Shown: positions 11,701 through 26,700, counted from the stretch's first letter. The stretch is DNA of 64,000 bases from Brachycybe producta (GCA_036925085.1 JAUPFP010000009.1:2276001-2340000); one strand, 5' to 3'. Translations and numbers: made by a program. The notes: generated by a model not told the origin, from the letters alone.

Positions 11701-14700
11701 ATCGCGAATTTCTAATTCTTATATTAAACTCCATCTTTTTTTTCTCAAATGAGAAAAAAAAAAAACATCCATTAAAATTGTCGTAAAAATACGTAAAAAT
11801 AATTTTAAAAAACCAGAAAAAAGTCAGCACGTGCACCGATGTGTTGGCTTTACTGTGGTTTAATTGTGTTTTTTAATGCATTTTTTAATGCATTTTAATG
11901 GATGTTTTTTTTTTGCTTACGAACACATACTCAATGGAGTTTAACATAAGAGTTAGAAATACGCGATTTTGAAATACTTTTTAAAAATAGAACCGCACTT
12001 ACCAATTTTTCGTCATTCTATCATTCGATCAGCATATACGGTAAGCATTGCACTTCGAAAACTTAATATTGGACAACCTTAAATACGAGAAATAATCAAA
12101 GTGCCGCGACTGTGTATTTTAAAAATAACGTTTCTTCTTTAACATCGGGTCTATGGGCTCAATAGAAAATGGATGCTAGCGCTCTTTGCGGAGATTTTTC
12201 AAAGTTGCATACTTTGCAACTTCCTTTTTGTATTAGTTTCAGTCTAAATTTTAAAGACCCTACGTTTTCTTACATCGTGTCTCATGTTGGACTTCAAGAA
12301 GACATTGGCAACATGTTGAGGCAGTATGTTGTACACGAGGGTTACCGTCTTGTGCATTATTTGATCCACTTGCCCCTTCTGCTCTTCCACTTCTTTCTTC
12401 CACTTGAATAGCAATCGAGTGGCTGCCTCCATCTGGGTTTGTAATCGAACCATGTAACAATTAGCTTATTAGCAAAAAATTTAAACGCAGGTCAGATATT
12501 CAGGGTTACAAAGTGGACGCAGTGCCACCTTAAGGCACGAGCTAGCAGGGCTGTAGCTCAGGGCCCCTTAGTTTTAAAGCGGCCCGGCTCTTAACTTTTA
12601 AAAATGAAACATTCGAAACCAAAATTTTTTTTTTTTTTTTTGGAAATTTATAACCCACCACTTCTACATCAGAAGTGTTGGGCATGGGTTATAAAGTAAA
12701 GTGGCTAATGTTTAAATGTAACATTTGTGGATGAGCCTGTTGGGGCCCATTTTTCACTTAACCCAGGGCCCCAATAATTTTTAGGATGGCACTGAGTGGA
12801 CGTAAACTTTTTGTTTAAAAAAAAGAACATTCAAAACTTTATAGAATAATATGAGAATTTTCTTAAAAGGCTGCTACATAGCAAAATTACTTCGAAAAAT
12901 CTCCACAAAGAGTGCTAGCATCGTTTTTCTATTGAGCCCGTAAACCCAATGTTAAAGAAAAAATGTTAATTTTTAAAATACACAGTCGCGGCGGCAATAT
13001 GTTTATTTTTCATACTTAAAGTCGTCCAATATTAAGTTTTCAAAGTGCAATGAACACCTTAAATATATGCTGATCGTGTGATAGAATGACAAAAAAAATC
13101 GGTAAGTGCGGTTATATTTTAAAAAAATATATTTTAAAATCGCAAATTTTTTAACTTTGTTAAAGTCCATTACAAATGTTCATAAAAATACTTAACAATA
13201 AAATCAGCATGTGTGCCAATCTGTTGGCTTTGCTTTCGTTTACTATATAGATTTTTTTTTAAAATTATTTTTAGGTATTTTTATGAACATTTTAATGGTT
13301 GTCTTTTTCTTAATGGAGAGTTCTTCTTCTCGTAAGAGTTAGAAATTCGCAATTTTGAAATACTTTTTTTTAAAAAATAGAACCGCACTTACCATTTTTT
13401 TTTGTTATTCTATCACTCGATTAGCATATATTTAAGGGTGCATTTTGCACTTTTGAACCATCAAAATCGGACAACTTTAAATATGAAAAATAAACATACA
13501 TATGTATTGCCGCCGCGACTGGTGTATTTTAAAAATTAACATTTCTTCTTTAACATTGGGTCTGTGGCTTCAATTGAAAAACGATACTAGTGTGCTCTGT
13601 GGAGATTTTTCGAAGTAAATTTTGTGATGTTAGCCTCTTAAGATTTGTGTACAATTGGAATGCAATTTCGGAAGGATATATGATCGCAAAATGTTGACTA
13701 GAAATGCGGTTTTTCTCTCACATGACGGTTTATGAAGAGCAAAGTCAAAGCAATACTTCCAAGCATGGCCGACAACGAATACTTCCGTGATATGCAAGTT
13801 GATAGCCTATAATTTAGATTTGAAAACAATTAAATTAATAGAAATATCTTTCAACGAATTTTATGGTTAACTCAGCAGTTATCTATATTAATATAAAAAT
13901 AACATTAAATTGTTTTAAGATAATTTTAAGATAATTGTTTTAAGATTTTAAGATTTTTTTTTTTAGAAACAATTCAAAACTAGAATATTAAGCGAATACA
14001 TTCTAATAATTTGGGAGTAGAAAAAAATCAGATGTAATTGAGTTAATTTGGATTTTATTTATCAAGACTAGAAGTTTTAAGAGCCGTGACACACGCGACT
14101 TTCGAAAGACTTTTCCACGACAAAATGAAGTCGAGTCAAAATCGAACAGTCGACGAACACTTTGAAACACTTTAAGAGGCTACATCGCAAAATTACTTCG
14201 AAAAATCTCCGCAAAGAGCGCTAGCATCGTTTTTCTATTGAGCCCATAGACCCGATGTTAAAGAAAAAATGTTAATTTTTTAAATACACATTGTCGCGGC
14301 AATATGTTTATTTTTCATATTTAAAGTTGTCCAATTTTGATGTTTGAAAGTGTAATGTGCACTTCAAGTATATGCTGATCGAGTGACAAAACGACAAAAA
14401 ATTGGTAAGTGCGGTTCTATTTTTAAAAATTATTTCAAAATCGCGAATTTCTAACTTTTATTTTAAATTCCATTGAGTACGTGCTCGTAAGCAAAAGGCA
14501 TCCATTTAAATGCTCGTAAAAATACCTAAAAATAATTTTAAAAAACCACAATTAAACCACAGTCAAGCCAACACATTGGCGCATGCGTAGATTCGTTTCT
14601 GGTGTTTTGAAATTATTTTTTACGTAATTTACGAGCAATTTTAATGAGTTTTTTTTTCTTATTTGGGCGTACTCAATGGAGTTTAACATAAGAGTTAGAA

Positions 14701-17700
14701 ATTCGCGATTTCTAATACTTTTAAAAATAGAAAAACACTTACCAATTTTTTTGTCATTCTATCACTCGATCAGCATAGATTTATGGTGCACATTGCACTT
14801 TGAAAACTTAATATTGGACAACTTTAAATATGAAAAATAATCATATTGCCGCCGCGAACTGTGTAATTTAAAAATTAACATTTTTTTCTTTAACATCGGG
14901 TCTCTATGGGTTCAATAGAAAAACGATGCTAGCGTTCTTTGTGGAGATTTTGCAGTAATTTTGCGATGTAGCCTTTTAAATGAATTCATTTACAAATTCT
15001 AATTTCTAAGAAATTTTGAATTTTTTTTTTGCAAAAAAAGTCCATTTTTTACAAATAGAAAATTACTGTTGAGTCAACTTTTGAAACGAGCAAACTTTTT
15101 CATACTCAGGACTGAAACCGATCATATCGGACATTTCAAAGGAAACGTTCAAGCAAAATATGTTTGCATAAGCCTGTATAGATGTTATAGCCGCAATGAG
15201 TCCGAGCTTCATTAAGTAGCTGATGTGAAGTAGTACAGTTATAGTGAGCAACACCAGAACGGAATATCCGGTGAAATATTGCGGATTCACGCAAAGTTCA
15301 CTCGAGTCCACGGGAAACGCCATAGTATGTGCGGTGTCGTTGACAGCGATGAAACTCGTTGCAGAATTCGAATTACAATACACCTAAATGAGAACAGATA
15401 GTTGTTTATTACATGAATGAGGGAGGGATGGCCTGTTAATGCAAGGCGAATTGTTCCTCAACATGTGTCCCATGTGCCATTACAAGTCATATTTTAGCCA
15501 GAGTTTTAAACTGCAGAGTTAAACGATTTAAGTGGCTACATCACAAAGTTACGTCGAAAAATCTCCGCAAAGAGCACTAGCAACGTTTTTCTATTTAGCC
15601 CATAGACCCCGATGTTAAAGAAAAAATATTAATTTTTAAAATACACAGTCATGGCGGCAATATGTTTATTTTTCATATTTAACGTTGTCCAATATTAAGT
15701 TTTCAAAGTGCAATGTGCACCTTAAATATAGGCTGATCGATTGATAGAATGACAAAAAATTGTTAAGTCCGGTTCTATTTTTAAAAACTATTTCAAAATC
15801 GCAAATTTCTAACTCTTATGTTAAACTCCATTGAGTACGTGCTCGTAAGCAAAAAAACACATCCATTAAAATGCTCGTAAAAATTAAAAAAAAAATCAGC
15901 ACGTGCGGCAATGTGCATGTTGGCTTCACTGTGGTTTACTTGTGGTTTTTAAAAGTATTTTTACGTTTTTTACCAACATTTTAATGGATGTTGTTTTGCT
16001 GATGAGCGCGTACTCAATGGAGTTTAACATAAGAGTTAGAAATTCGCGGTTTGAAATAATAGTTTTTAAAAATAGAACCGCACATACCAATCTTTTGTCA
16101 TTCTATCACTCAATCAGCATATATTTAAGGTGCACATTGCACTTTAAAAACTTAATATTGGACAACTTTAAATATGAAAAATAATCATATTGCCGCCGCG
16201 ACTGCGTATTTTCAAAATTAACGTTTGTTCTTTAACATCCGGTCTATGGGCTCAATCGAAAAGACGATGCCAGCGCTCTTTGCGGAGATTTTTTGAAGTA
16301 ATTTTGTGATGTAGCCTCTTAAAGATCCATAAGAACCTTTAAATAAACGTTGTTTCAGCAACGTGACATGCATGGATCGCTAAGTTATTAAAAGAAATAT
16401 AATTAACGTCTTAATATCAGATATATAAACGGTATGGTCATCATTAACGAAACAAAATTAACTTACTTTGATTATCTGTCATTTTCCGATTAAACGCTCA
16501 CAAGAGTTAAGTAAAAGCCTGACTCAGTAGCCCGTATATAAAACTGTACTTCTTTGTCAGATCTATTTTTCCGTTGGGTCGCCTAGCAAAAAAATTTAGA
16601 TAACGAGCCGATGAATAAAGTTTGCCAGTCGTGTACATGGATCGGGCTTTTTTCGCCTCTTGTGGACGTTTAATTGGAATTACAGCAAGTTATTAAGGTA
16701 GATTTTACGAGCATAATTATGTTCTTAATTATGAGATACTTTTTATATTTTATAAATCGTTAGAATTATTTTTAAAAGCTGTTTTTTAACCGCACGTGTT
16801 AGCGCCTTGTTACGGCTCCGTGATGCACCGATAACAGCGACGCCAAATGTCATAAAACCATAAAAAGGATTATTTTGTAAATTATTCTTTTTTTAAAAAA
16901 AAATATTTTATATACAGGGTTATTCAAAAAGAAGGAGCATATTTCAACCATTTATTTCTTCCAAACTACAAAAGATAGAAATATAATTCCAACGTTCCTG
17001 GACAGAGAAAAGTTCAAATTTTTTATGCACTCAATATGAGCACCATGTGTTACACGACAAATATCAAAACGGTGGCTCATTTCTTGCCCCACACGAATCA
17101 GCTGGTCTCTAGTTATCGAATTCACAGCTTCAACAATTCGATGTCGCAGATCTTGAAGAGTGTCAGGCATAGGGGGGACAAAAACACGGTCTTTTACGTA
17201 ACCCCACAGATAAAAACAAACAAACAGGGAATAAGATCTGGTGACCTGGGGGAGGCCACCGATGAAGAAGTTGATCTTCTGCTCCTCCTATTCCAATCCA
17301 ACGTCCTAGAATGATGTTATTCAGGACTTCTGGAACTTCCACCCGGACTGTTCAAATTTTGAACTTTTCTCTGCCCAGGAACGTTAGAATTATATTTCTA
17401 TCTTTTGTAGAAGAAATAAATGGTTGAAATATGCTCCTTCTTTTTGAATAACCCTGTATATATAATAAGCTCTATCTGTCTGTGTATAACGCTGTACAAA
17501 CAAGGACAAAAATGTTTAAGCACGTCGGAATTTATTTCAATTTAAATGAACCGGTTTTTCTTTTGCGCTCTCCCGATCCAAGAATCTAATATTAAGAACT
17601 GGTTACCTCCACTAGTTCTTAATATTAGATAAATTATTAAGATATTGTTATTTCTTTATTTAGAAATAATTATTAGCTTATTTAAATTTAAATTATTTTT

Positions 17701-20700
17701 TAAACACTAAAATTACATTTTGTTGAGAATGCGCGCCCATATAGGACCTTTGCGCCCTAGGCGCGACCGTCTTGGTTCGCCTAATTTACGGACTGGCATT
17801 ATGGAACTTGATAAGCGCCAAGTTTTAGATACAGGCAATTAGAAAACGGGATGAACAGAAGTTGACTCCGCCCTTTTTATGACGAACAGCAACTTCTAAT
17901 TGGTTGCTTATGTAGTCTGACGTCACAACAAACCAGTTAGAATTATGAGTTCGTCATAAAAAGGGGGGGAGCCAACTTCTGTTCATCCCGTTTTCTAATT
18001 GCCTGTGTGTGAGTGTAGATTGGCTGTAGGGGGGGGGCATCATGTTGAGAACGACTCGCTCTTCTTTTTCGAAAAGAGAGGGGCACTTTGTATGAAGCAC
18101 CATCAATTACCATATTAAGAACATTGACTAGAATGAGGATAATGATGATAAAGAATATCCAGAGGTGACGTTTGACGAAACTTTCATTGATGTTTTTACC
18201 CAAATGTGTTATACTTTGAGGGATTCTCTTTTATTTCGCAAAGAAAAAAAATATAAATTTATGAAATATTAGTTGAGATTTATGTTGCTATAAAGTTGAT
18301 GGTGAGGTTGACGGTGGAAAGAAAAACAGAATCGATAAAACGATTTTTCTATTTTCATCATATATATGATGGATTTGTTACGGGAATATATATGAAATCA
18401 AAATATGAAAATGTTTTTTTGTTGTTGCATTTCCCCTCTTTAGGCCTTGTTTCCACTGTGGTGAAAATTTCAACTGGTGAAAAATAAGTGTTTCCTATGG
18501 AGAAAATTTGTTAATGCATTTCTATATTTGTAGGAGAAAAGAAATTCGATACAGGCGACTAATAACAGAACAAACGTGGCCCCCCGCTTATTCTCTAATA
18601 TGGTTTGCTTCATTATGTTAGGCCAATTGAAGTGAGAAAACCACATTCGCTGTACCACTTTAACTAAACTATAAATTGCCGTTTCTCATTAATATTTACA
18701 TTGAAACGGCGTTATTTTTTTGTGTAAAACTGTAGTTAAATATATCCTATTACTAATTAAAATACATTAATTTACCTGAAATGATAAGAAATTGAAGAAA
18801 AGTCGATGAAAAAACGCCAAAAAGGAAAATAAAGATGGCAACTCGGATAAACGCAAAAAAAAAGCACAAATATTCACCAAAAAGAAGGTTTGAACAAAAG
18901 TTGAATCAATTTCGACTTTTTTTAAACCTATTTTTGGGTGAATATTTGTGCTTTTTGCGTTTTTTCGAGTCGCCATCTTTATTTTTTTTTCGTTTTTGTT
19001 GAGTTTTTTTTAAAGAGGGCGTTATATTGAATTGAATGGCTTCATCATTTCAAGTAAATTAATATATTTTAATTAATTTTAGGATATATTTAACTATAGT
19101 TTTACAGAAAAATAACGCCGTTTCAATGTAAATATTGATGAGAAACGGCAGATTATGGTTTAGTTAAAAGCGGTACAACGGATGTGGTTTTCTCACTTCA
19201 ATTGGTCTAACGTAATGAACCAAACCATATAATAGTAACTAGGCGGAGACCACGTTTGTTCATTTATTAGTCGCCTGTATCGAATTTCTTTTCTCCTACT
19301 AATAGAAAAATGCATTAACACATTTTTTCTCCATAGGAAACACTGTTATTTTCCACAGTTGAAAGTTTCACCGAATACAAATTTTCGCTACAGTGGAAAC
19401 AAGGCCTTAATAATGATCTAGGAGGTGGAGATGATGTGTCTGTAGGAGATGGTGGAAATAAAGAGGTGGGTCCCTAATTGATTGGTTTGTGGGGGGATGA
19501 AGGGCACGTGCGTGAGTTTTTTTTTACCTTTGGAAATGCTGGTGATATTGAGATTAAAGATAAAATGAGAATAAGGATGTTTCCAAAGCAAAGAGTTAAA
19601 TAACTGGCAACTGTCCTGTAATAAATATATGAAAGGAAAAAAAAAACAAAACAAACACAATTAGTAACATTAAATTCCGATCCAGATGAAGCTGACAAAA
19701 GTGCAACATGAGTCTCGAACGCATGTTGCACAACAAAAATGCCAGAAAAAGCAGAATTTGAAAACGAAACAAACCCGAAACAACTGTTTGTTGTTTCAGG
19801 ATGTTTCAGGTTCTTTGGTTGGCAACAAGCGTCAGTAGCAAGTTTGTCCACTACACTTGTTAGCTACACGTGACCTTTTGTGGTTTACAAGTGATTCGCT
19901 TGTAAAACTTGTAAAAAATTCACTTGTAGTTACAAGTGTACACTTAGAATTTTACAAGTGAATCACTTGTAAACCACAAAAGATCACTTGTAGCTAATAG
20001 TGTAGTGGACAAACTTGTTACTGACACTTAAGTGTTACCAACCAAAGATTTTCTACCGTAACTCAAATGTTCGTGAAACACCTGTAACCAACAAGTTGTG
20101 ATTACAAGGACTTGTAATCTACAAGTCTTGTCCATGGTTTCATAAGTTGTTGAGAAGCCACTCATACGAAAAGATCCGGCGTCTTTCCATAGTAATACAT
20201 GTCAACCACAGCCCAGCCACCTGGGACTACACTATGCGGTCGAACTCGACCACTAAAAGTGGTTTGTGTGAGAAGAAATTAATATTACAAGTGATATTAG
20301 GCCTACTAATTACTATTGAGTTTATGATTCAATAAATTTATTATTATTTATTATATAAAATAACTACCGCAAATCAGCATTTTTTTTATCAGATGTTAAT
20401 ACTTGTTAGTAAATATATAACTAGTTGTGTATTTTTTAATAAACTACATCAATACTACATGTTACGTAGTTTGGTTTCCTAGCAATCGACCTCAAAGAGG
20501 TTGGCCGAAAGAAAAAAATCCCCAGTTTTACTGTTAAGAGGACAACTCTCTGGTATAAACTGGGTTTAAACTGGATTTAGTGGGCTCAAGTGGGTTTAAG
20601 AAATTATGTTATGCATAAATTTCCCTAATGCTGTTAGACATTCCTCAATGTCCATTTTTTTGAAAGTGCTCCCTAATTTCCACTGGACTAGTCCTGATTT

Positions 20701-23700
20701 TGTGCAAAGCTTTATTTACAATCAATTAAGGATGAGTTTTAAGCCTGAATAATGGCGCCCTTCAGTGTCATAGTATAAAGAATGTGTAAATGTTGACTAT
20801 GTTTGCCAGCATATGGGCCTCCTCATAAGAGGCTTTCTGTGGCCTCATATTTGAGATGAGAAGATCTTGGTAAAAACTAGCGGTGGGACAAATTCTTAAC
20901 TTTCTTGAATCCGGATCCTAAAAGGTTCTCGAATCTCCAGAATCTCTCGAATCCTTCATATAAGAATCGTATATTATTCAATTAAGAAGATACAAATAAA
21001 TGAAATAATATTAAATATTAAATTATTAATAATGAAAAAAACTGTGTGGCACTCAGGGTTGCCACAAGGTGATGATATTGGTGATCCGGATGCCACCGAA
21101 TTTAGAACAATCGCCGGGTTTTTTTGTGTTTTTTGTGTTTTACGCTTCTATTGGACGCAATGGAGTTAAAACTAATTTTACCAAAGCTTTTAAGTTTTTT
21201 TTAGGTTAGGATTCTAAAGACGAAAAAAAGGTGCAAAGATTCGAGTTTTAGAATCTTGAATATTTTTTTAAGACTCGCGGGATTCGAGGATTCGAGTTGG
21301 TGTTGAAAAATTGATCAGGGGAATGAGACAAGAATAGTCAGAGAAATGGATTGTTTTATTTCTATATCAACCACGAAATAGATTTTAGTCTTTTGGGGGG
21401 AGGGGTTATAACCAAATTCGTAATATACAGTAGAGCGTCGATTATCAGTACGTCGTTTATCGGAAACTTCCACAAAGAGCGCTAGCATCGTTTTTCTATT
21501 GAGCCTATGGACCCAATGTTAAAGAAAAAATGTTAATTTTTAAAATACACTGTCGCGCGGCAATATGTTTTATTTTTCATATTTAACGTTGCCCAATATT
21601 AAGTTTTCAAAGTGCAATGTGCACCTTAAATATATGCTGATCGAGTAATAGAATGACAAAAAATTGGTAAGTGCGGTTCTATTTTTAAAAAGTATTTCAA
21701 AATCGCGAATTTCTAACTCTTGTGTTAAACTCCATTGAGTACGCCTAAATAAGAAAAAACATCCATTAAAATGCTCGTAAAAATACCTACAAATAATTTT
21801 AAAAAGCCACGATTAAACCACAGTGAAGCCAACAGATTGGCGCACGTGTTGATTTTTTTTCTGGTTTTTTTAAAATTATTTTTACGCATTTTTATGAGCA
21901 TTTTAATGGATGTTTTTTACTTACGATCTCGTACCCAATGGAGTTTAACACAAGAGTTAGAAATTCGCGATTTTGAAATAGTTTTTAAAAAATAGAACCG
22001 CACTTACCAATTTTTTGTCATTCTATCAGTCGATCAAGCATACATTTGAGGTGCACATATTGCACTTTGAAAACTTAATATTGGACAACTTTAAATATGA
22101 AAAATAAACATATTGCCACCGCGACTGTGTATTTTAAAAATTAAAGCCTAGTACACACTGGATTGTTTGTTGCGATACATTGTTGCGGGGCTGCTCCGAT
22201 TCAATGTTGCTGGGCAGAAACGCAACTGACGCGATTCAGACCCGCAACATTGTTCCGTGTCCACACCTACACTCGAGTGTTTCTTCCTCTTTCTTGCTTT
22301 CACCATGTAAATATCACCAGCGGAAGTGGCCCTTGCAATATGGGCCTACACGGTGATTCGTAAAGAGGGGCAAATAAAGCAGAAACAGTGGTGGGCACAC
22401 AAGCTATCCTCAGCTGAGAGCACATTAGGTTTAAGCCTTTTTTTACACCCTGAATTTGGAGATGGGGCAGGATTTCTAAATTTCATTTTTTTTAGTTACC
22501 ATTGTAGTCAGAAGACCATAACTTCCCACAAACACAATTTATACAGAAGGTTCTCAATTAGTTTAACAATATTTTCAGTGGCACATCTGTTTTTAAGTAC
22601 TAGACTTAAAAAACGACGTGGACAACTGAAAAAGACTCAAAGGGCTCAGTTTGCTTTTAATTATTAAAGACGTCTTTAATAATTTAAAGCAAACTGAGCT
22701 CTTTGAGTCTTTGTTCATGTTTCAAAAGACGTCCACACCATGAAATGTCCCACAACAATGTTGAAATGTTTCCCATTTTGATGGGACTCAAAAAACATGA
22801 ATCTGAGCTGCTGCGATTCAGCCCCGCAACATTTCAACATTGTGCGGGACAGAATCGCAACAGACGAGATTCAGCCGCGATTCAGCCCCGCAAATGTATC
22901 GCAACAAAGAATCCCGGTGTGTACTACCCTTAACGTTTCTTCTTTAACATCGGGTCTATGGGCTCAATAGAAAAACAGTGCTAGCGTTCTTGGCGGAGAT
23001 TTTTCAAAGTAATTTTGTGATGTAGCCTCTTAATGGGAGTTCGAATTATATGAACTTTTGATTATCGGAACTGTGCATATCCGACATTAGTTCCGATAAT
23101 CGACGTTCTATTGTATGTGCTTTTTTTTTTCTTTCTGAGTACATTATGGTTCAAGTTTTTGTATCATTTTCTTGTTTGTTGTTGTATTTTTGTTTCTAGT
23201 TGTTAATGGTTACAAATGACAATGAACATTAAGACAAATTTACACTAATAGAAAAGTGATGAAGACAAATGTCAGTTCTTTGCTTTTCACTAATGGTGGA
23301 GATATATATGCCTTCTTTAAAAAATTAACTTCGTAATGTTTTTGGGATATGGCCAACAAAAATACACCTAATTTCCTATTAGGGATCGTCCCAAAAGCAT
23401 CTCGAAGCGCAACATTTTTTTTTTTAGACATTTCTCATTAAAAAAATTACAATGTCATTTTTTTGCACTTTTCCATTTTTGTCTTTTTTTTTTTTTCTTC
23501 TTCTGTGTTTGATTGAAAATAACCATAATCGGAAACTAAAGAAAAAACCCCCGCTAATATCTGGAAAGAAAAAAGAAAATGGGGTCCGGAAACAACATGT
23601 GGGCGGCGGGGAAAAAAAGTGGCCGAAAACTATGCTGGCTTCATGTATTTTTGTGCAGAATGCAATCATGCAAAGCGGCGATCACATTGGGGAATATTTA

Positions 23701-26700
23701 AAGCAAGAATCACTGCTAAATGCCTTGCAAAGTGAAATATGAAGGGCTGAACTGGACAAGAGGTAACTGATAAAGGGCTGAACTTTACAAGAGGTTAACT
23801 GATAAAGGGCTGAACTGGACAAGAGCTAAACTGATGATAAAGGGCTGAACTTGACAAGAGCTAAACTGATGATAAAGGGCTGAACTGGACAAGAGCTAAA
23901 CTGATAACTAAGGGCTGAACTGGACTAGGGCTAAACTTATAAAGAGCTGAACTTGACAAGGGCTAAACTTATAAAGAGCTGAACTTGACAAGGGCTAAAC
24001 TTATAAAGAGCTGAACTTGAAAGGGCTAACTTATAAAGAGCTGAACTTGAAAGGGCTAACTTATAAAGAGCTGAACTTGAAAGGGCTAAACTTATAAAGA
24101 GCTGAACTTGAAAGGGCTAAACTTATAAAGAGCTGAACTTGAAAGGGCTGAACTTATAAAGAGCTGAACTTGAAAATGCTAACTTATAAAGAGCTGAACT
24201 TGACAAGGGCTAAACTGATAAAGGGCTAAACTGGACAAGAGCTAAACTGATAAAGGGCTGAACTGGACAAGAGCTAAACTGATAAAGGGCTGAACTGGAC
24301 AAGAGCTAAACTTGACAAGAGCTAAACTGGAAAAAAAGCTGAACTGAACAAGAGCTCAGTGGATAATTGACTGAACTGGACAAGAACTAAACTGATAAAG
24401 TGCTGAACTGGACAAGAACTAATGTTTTCTAGAAAAAAAACCAAGGCAATTTCTAAACTGGACAAGAACCAGACTAGATAAAAAGATAAACTCAATAAGA
24501 AGTGTAGGCCCTACTGAATACATTCCACTTTCTCTAATTTTGGGAGACTTTGGGTAACTTGAATAAAATAAAAAAAATAGCTAAATTGTTCTTACCTGGG
24601 CAGTACGAGCATTTGAGCAAGGGTACCCAGAAGAGCCACAATTGGAGCCGAAGCTGTGGCTTCATCCACTGGATTAGCCATTTGCCTATTGTATTCCTCC
24701 TCCATTAGTTTTTCTTTGAAGCACAGAGTAACTGGATTACAAGTTTTGTACAAATGCCTACATTTAGAAATACAACCGGAAACAAAAAACTGTAGCTTTA
24801 GCATTTTAAGACATTTAACAAACACTTGGTAAACAAAAAAGCACCTTTTCCTTCCTCTCATTTCCTGTTCCTGAAAGAGTCTTTTTCGATAGTTTTCTTC
24901 ACTTTGTTTTGCATCATTTAACATTTTTGTGTCTTCCTTGACACTTTCATCGGCTGTCGTCGGCTCTTCTAAAACATTCTCCAGAATGTGTTCACTTGCC
25001 TTGTCCAATGTTCCATTTGGATACTTTAGAAATGACACACAAATATAATTAAGACTCTGTGTGGTTATATTCCTATTAGATAGAACTTTTAAAGAGACCC
25101 CCATTTACCTCCTGAAATTTCTTGTCAAAATATTGTCAAGACTTTCCTCAACGATTACCAAAACAATTTTTAAAATTAAAAATGTCATTAATAAAATTGA
25201 AAAAAAAAATTAAAAATGTCATTAATAAAACTGAAAAAAAAAAATTAAAAATCAGTTGACTTCATATAAATGGACTTTATCAGATAGTTGCGCCACCAAA
25301 CAACAGACATTGGCAATAAAAAAAGCCGAAAGACTACCTATCTACTCAAAGGCTGATGTTGTCACCTCACATTACTTTTAATTCCCTATTCAAATACATA
25401 TATTTTTATTCATATCAATGTACTATGGAAGTATGGAAGTATCCCACCTGCCCACGTGACTCTTGAGCCTATTGGAAGGTTGTATACAGTAGAGTTGAAT
25501 ATGAATAGAGGGGAAAACATGTATTTGATTAAGGAATTATGGAAATGTGAGGTGACAACATTTGACACTAAATTGAGGGGGTAGACTTTCGTTTTTATAA
25601 ATTTAAAATGGCGTTGCTCGGTGACTCATGAAAAGTCACTTGATTTTTAAAGTTTTTTTATGATTTTAATGACTTATTTTTTATTTTAAAAAATTATGTT
25701 GATAATCGTTGGGTAAGTCTTGACAATATTTCAACAAAAAATTCCTGGGGGAGAGGAGTGTAACGTTACGGGGAGCTACGATTAAATAAAACCTAAACGT
25801 AAACTCTCACCGTAGGCTTTCTCAATAGAAATTTTTGTCTTGCATAGTCTTTTTTGAGCTTTATTTTAAGTCATGTTAAGCCGCCATTACACTAGCAACT
25901 TTTGATGCAAGAAAACGTGCAATGTGACATGCAACTTTAATGTTTATAGTGTGATATGACATATGCAACTGGATAAAACTTTATTTTTAACTAGTGTGAG
26001 ACTCAGTCTCACCGAGTTGAACAGGTTCAGCTTCTGACAGACTTTTCTGACAAACAACCAATCAGGCCATTTGCCAAAAAATGACATATGTAACATTGAA
26101 CGAATTCCCGGTTTCATGACTTCCGGTTTATGAACTTCCTGTTAGTTGATCACAATATGGACACAACCCAAGGGGGCAGACATTGAAGAAAATCATGTAC
26201 GATTTTCACTAAGACTCACAGCAGATCGTGTGGATGGAAAGTCATTTTACTTTTTAGCTGCATTTTACTGGATATCCAGAATAGAATTGAAATTTTAAAA
26301 TTCAGTAAAACGCGGATTAAAAGTAAAATGGCTTCCGATACCGTACGAGATTCACCCGAATGTCGGCCCCCTTGACAGCTTTTGAAAGCTTGATTGGCAA
26401 CTAGGTTGCATAGTGTGATATAGACGTTTATTACAAAGTTCTAGTTGTAAGTCACATCACGAGTTGCATTACAAGTTGAATTACATCAAAAGTTGCTAGT
26501 GTAATAGGGTCTTTATAGAATACGGGCGTTAAGGTGGCTGAATAGATATTTATTTTGCTTTTGTCCCCACTCTGCAGTCACAAATGCGAAGTTCGTTAGA
26601 TGTTTGGACGCAAAAAAAATGTCAAGTGAACGTTTAAAAAAACATTCTGTTGAAATTCAAAATGTTTTCAAAACTAGAATGGTAGAATATTATATTACGT

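Larger units (their letters stand above)
21429..23114. mobile_element. Pogo/Tigger-like MITE split by a family B insertion
   Basis: Left CAGTAGAGCGTCGATTATC and right GATAATCGACGTTCTATTG, with TA outside. This is the CAGTAGAACCTCGATTATC-type end known from pogo/Tigger elements. Only about 40 bp remain left of the insertion and 80 bp right. Confidence 0.65.

Noticed and set aside
15903-16184. 93-codon frame and similar ones in other family B copies
   Set aside because: They recur only because the element recurs; no transposase motif is visible.
18111-18213. Alternative acceptor at 18215-18214 for the M9 exon
   Set aside because: It breaks the phase with exon 19528-19615, whereas the acceptor before 18227 keeps it.
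23452-23742. 96-codon frame upstream of the minisatellite
   Set aside because: Low-complexity Phe/Lys content and no motif; overlapping minus-strand frame of similar length.
23753-24420. CRISPR-like array
   Set aside because: Units are contiguous degenerate tandem repeats without unique spacers, in a eukaryotic intron.
24596-25023. Single long exon without the 87-bp intron
   Set aside because: The open frame permits it, but the middle ([20 protein letters not shown]) looks intronic, and splicing 24845 to 24757 restores a continuous cyclase-like linker; retention remains possible.
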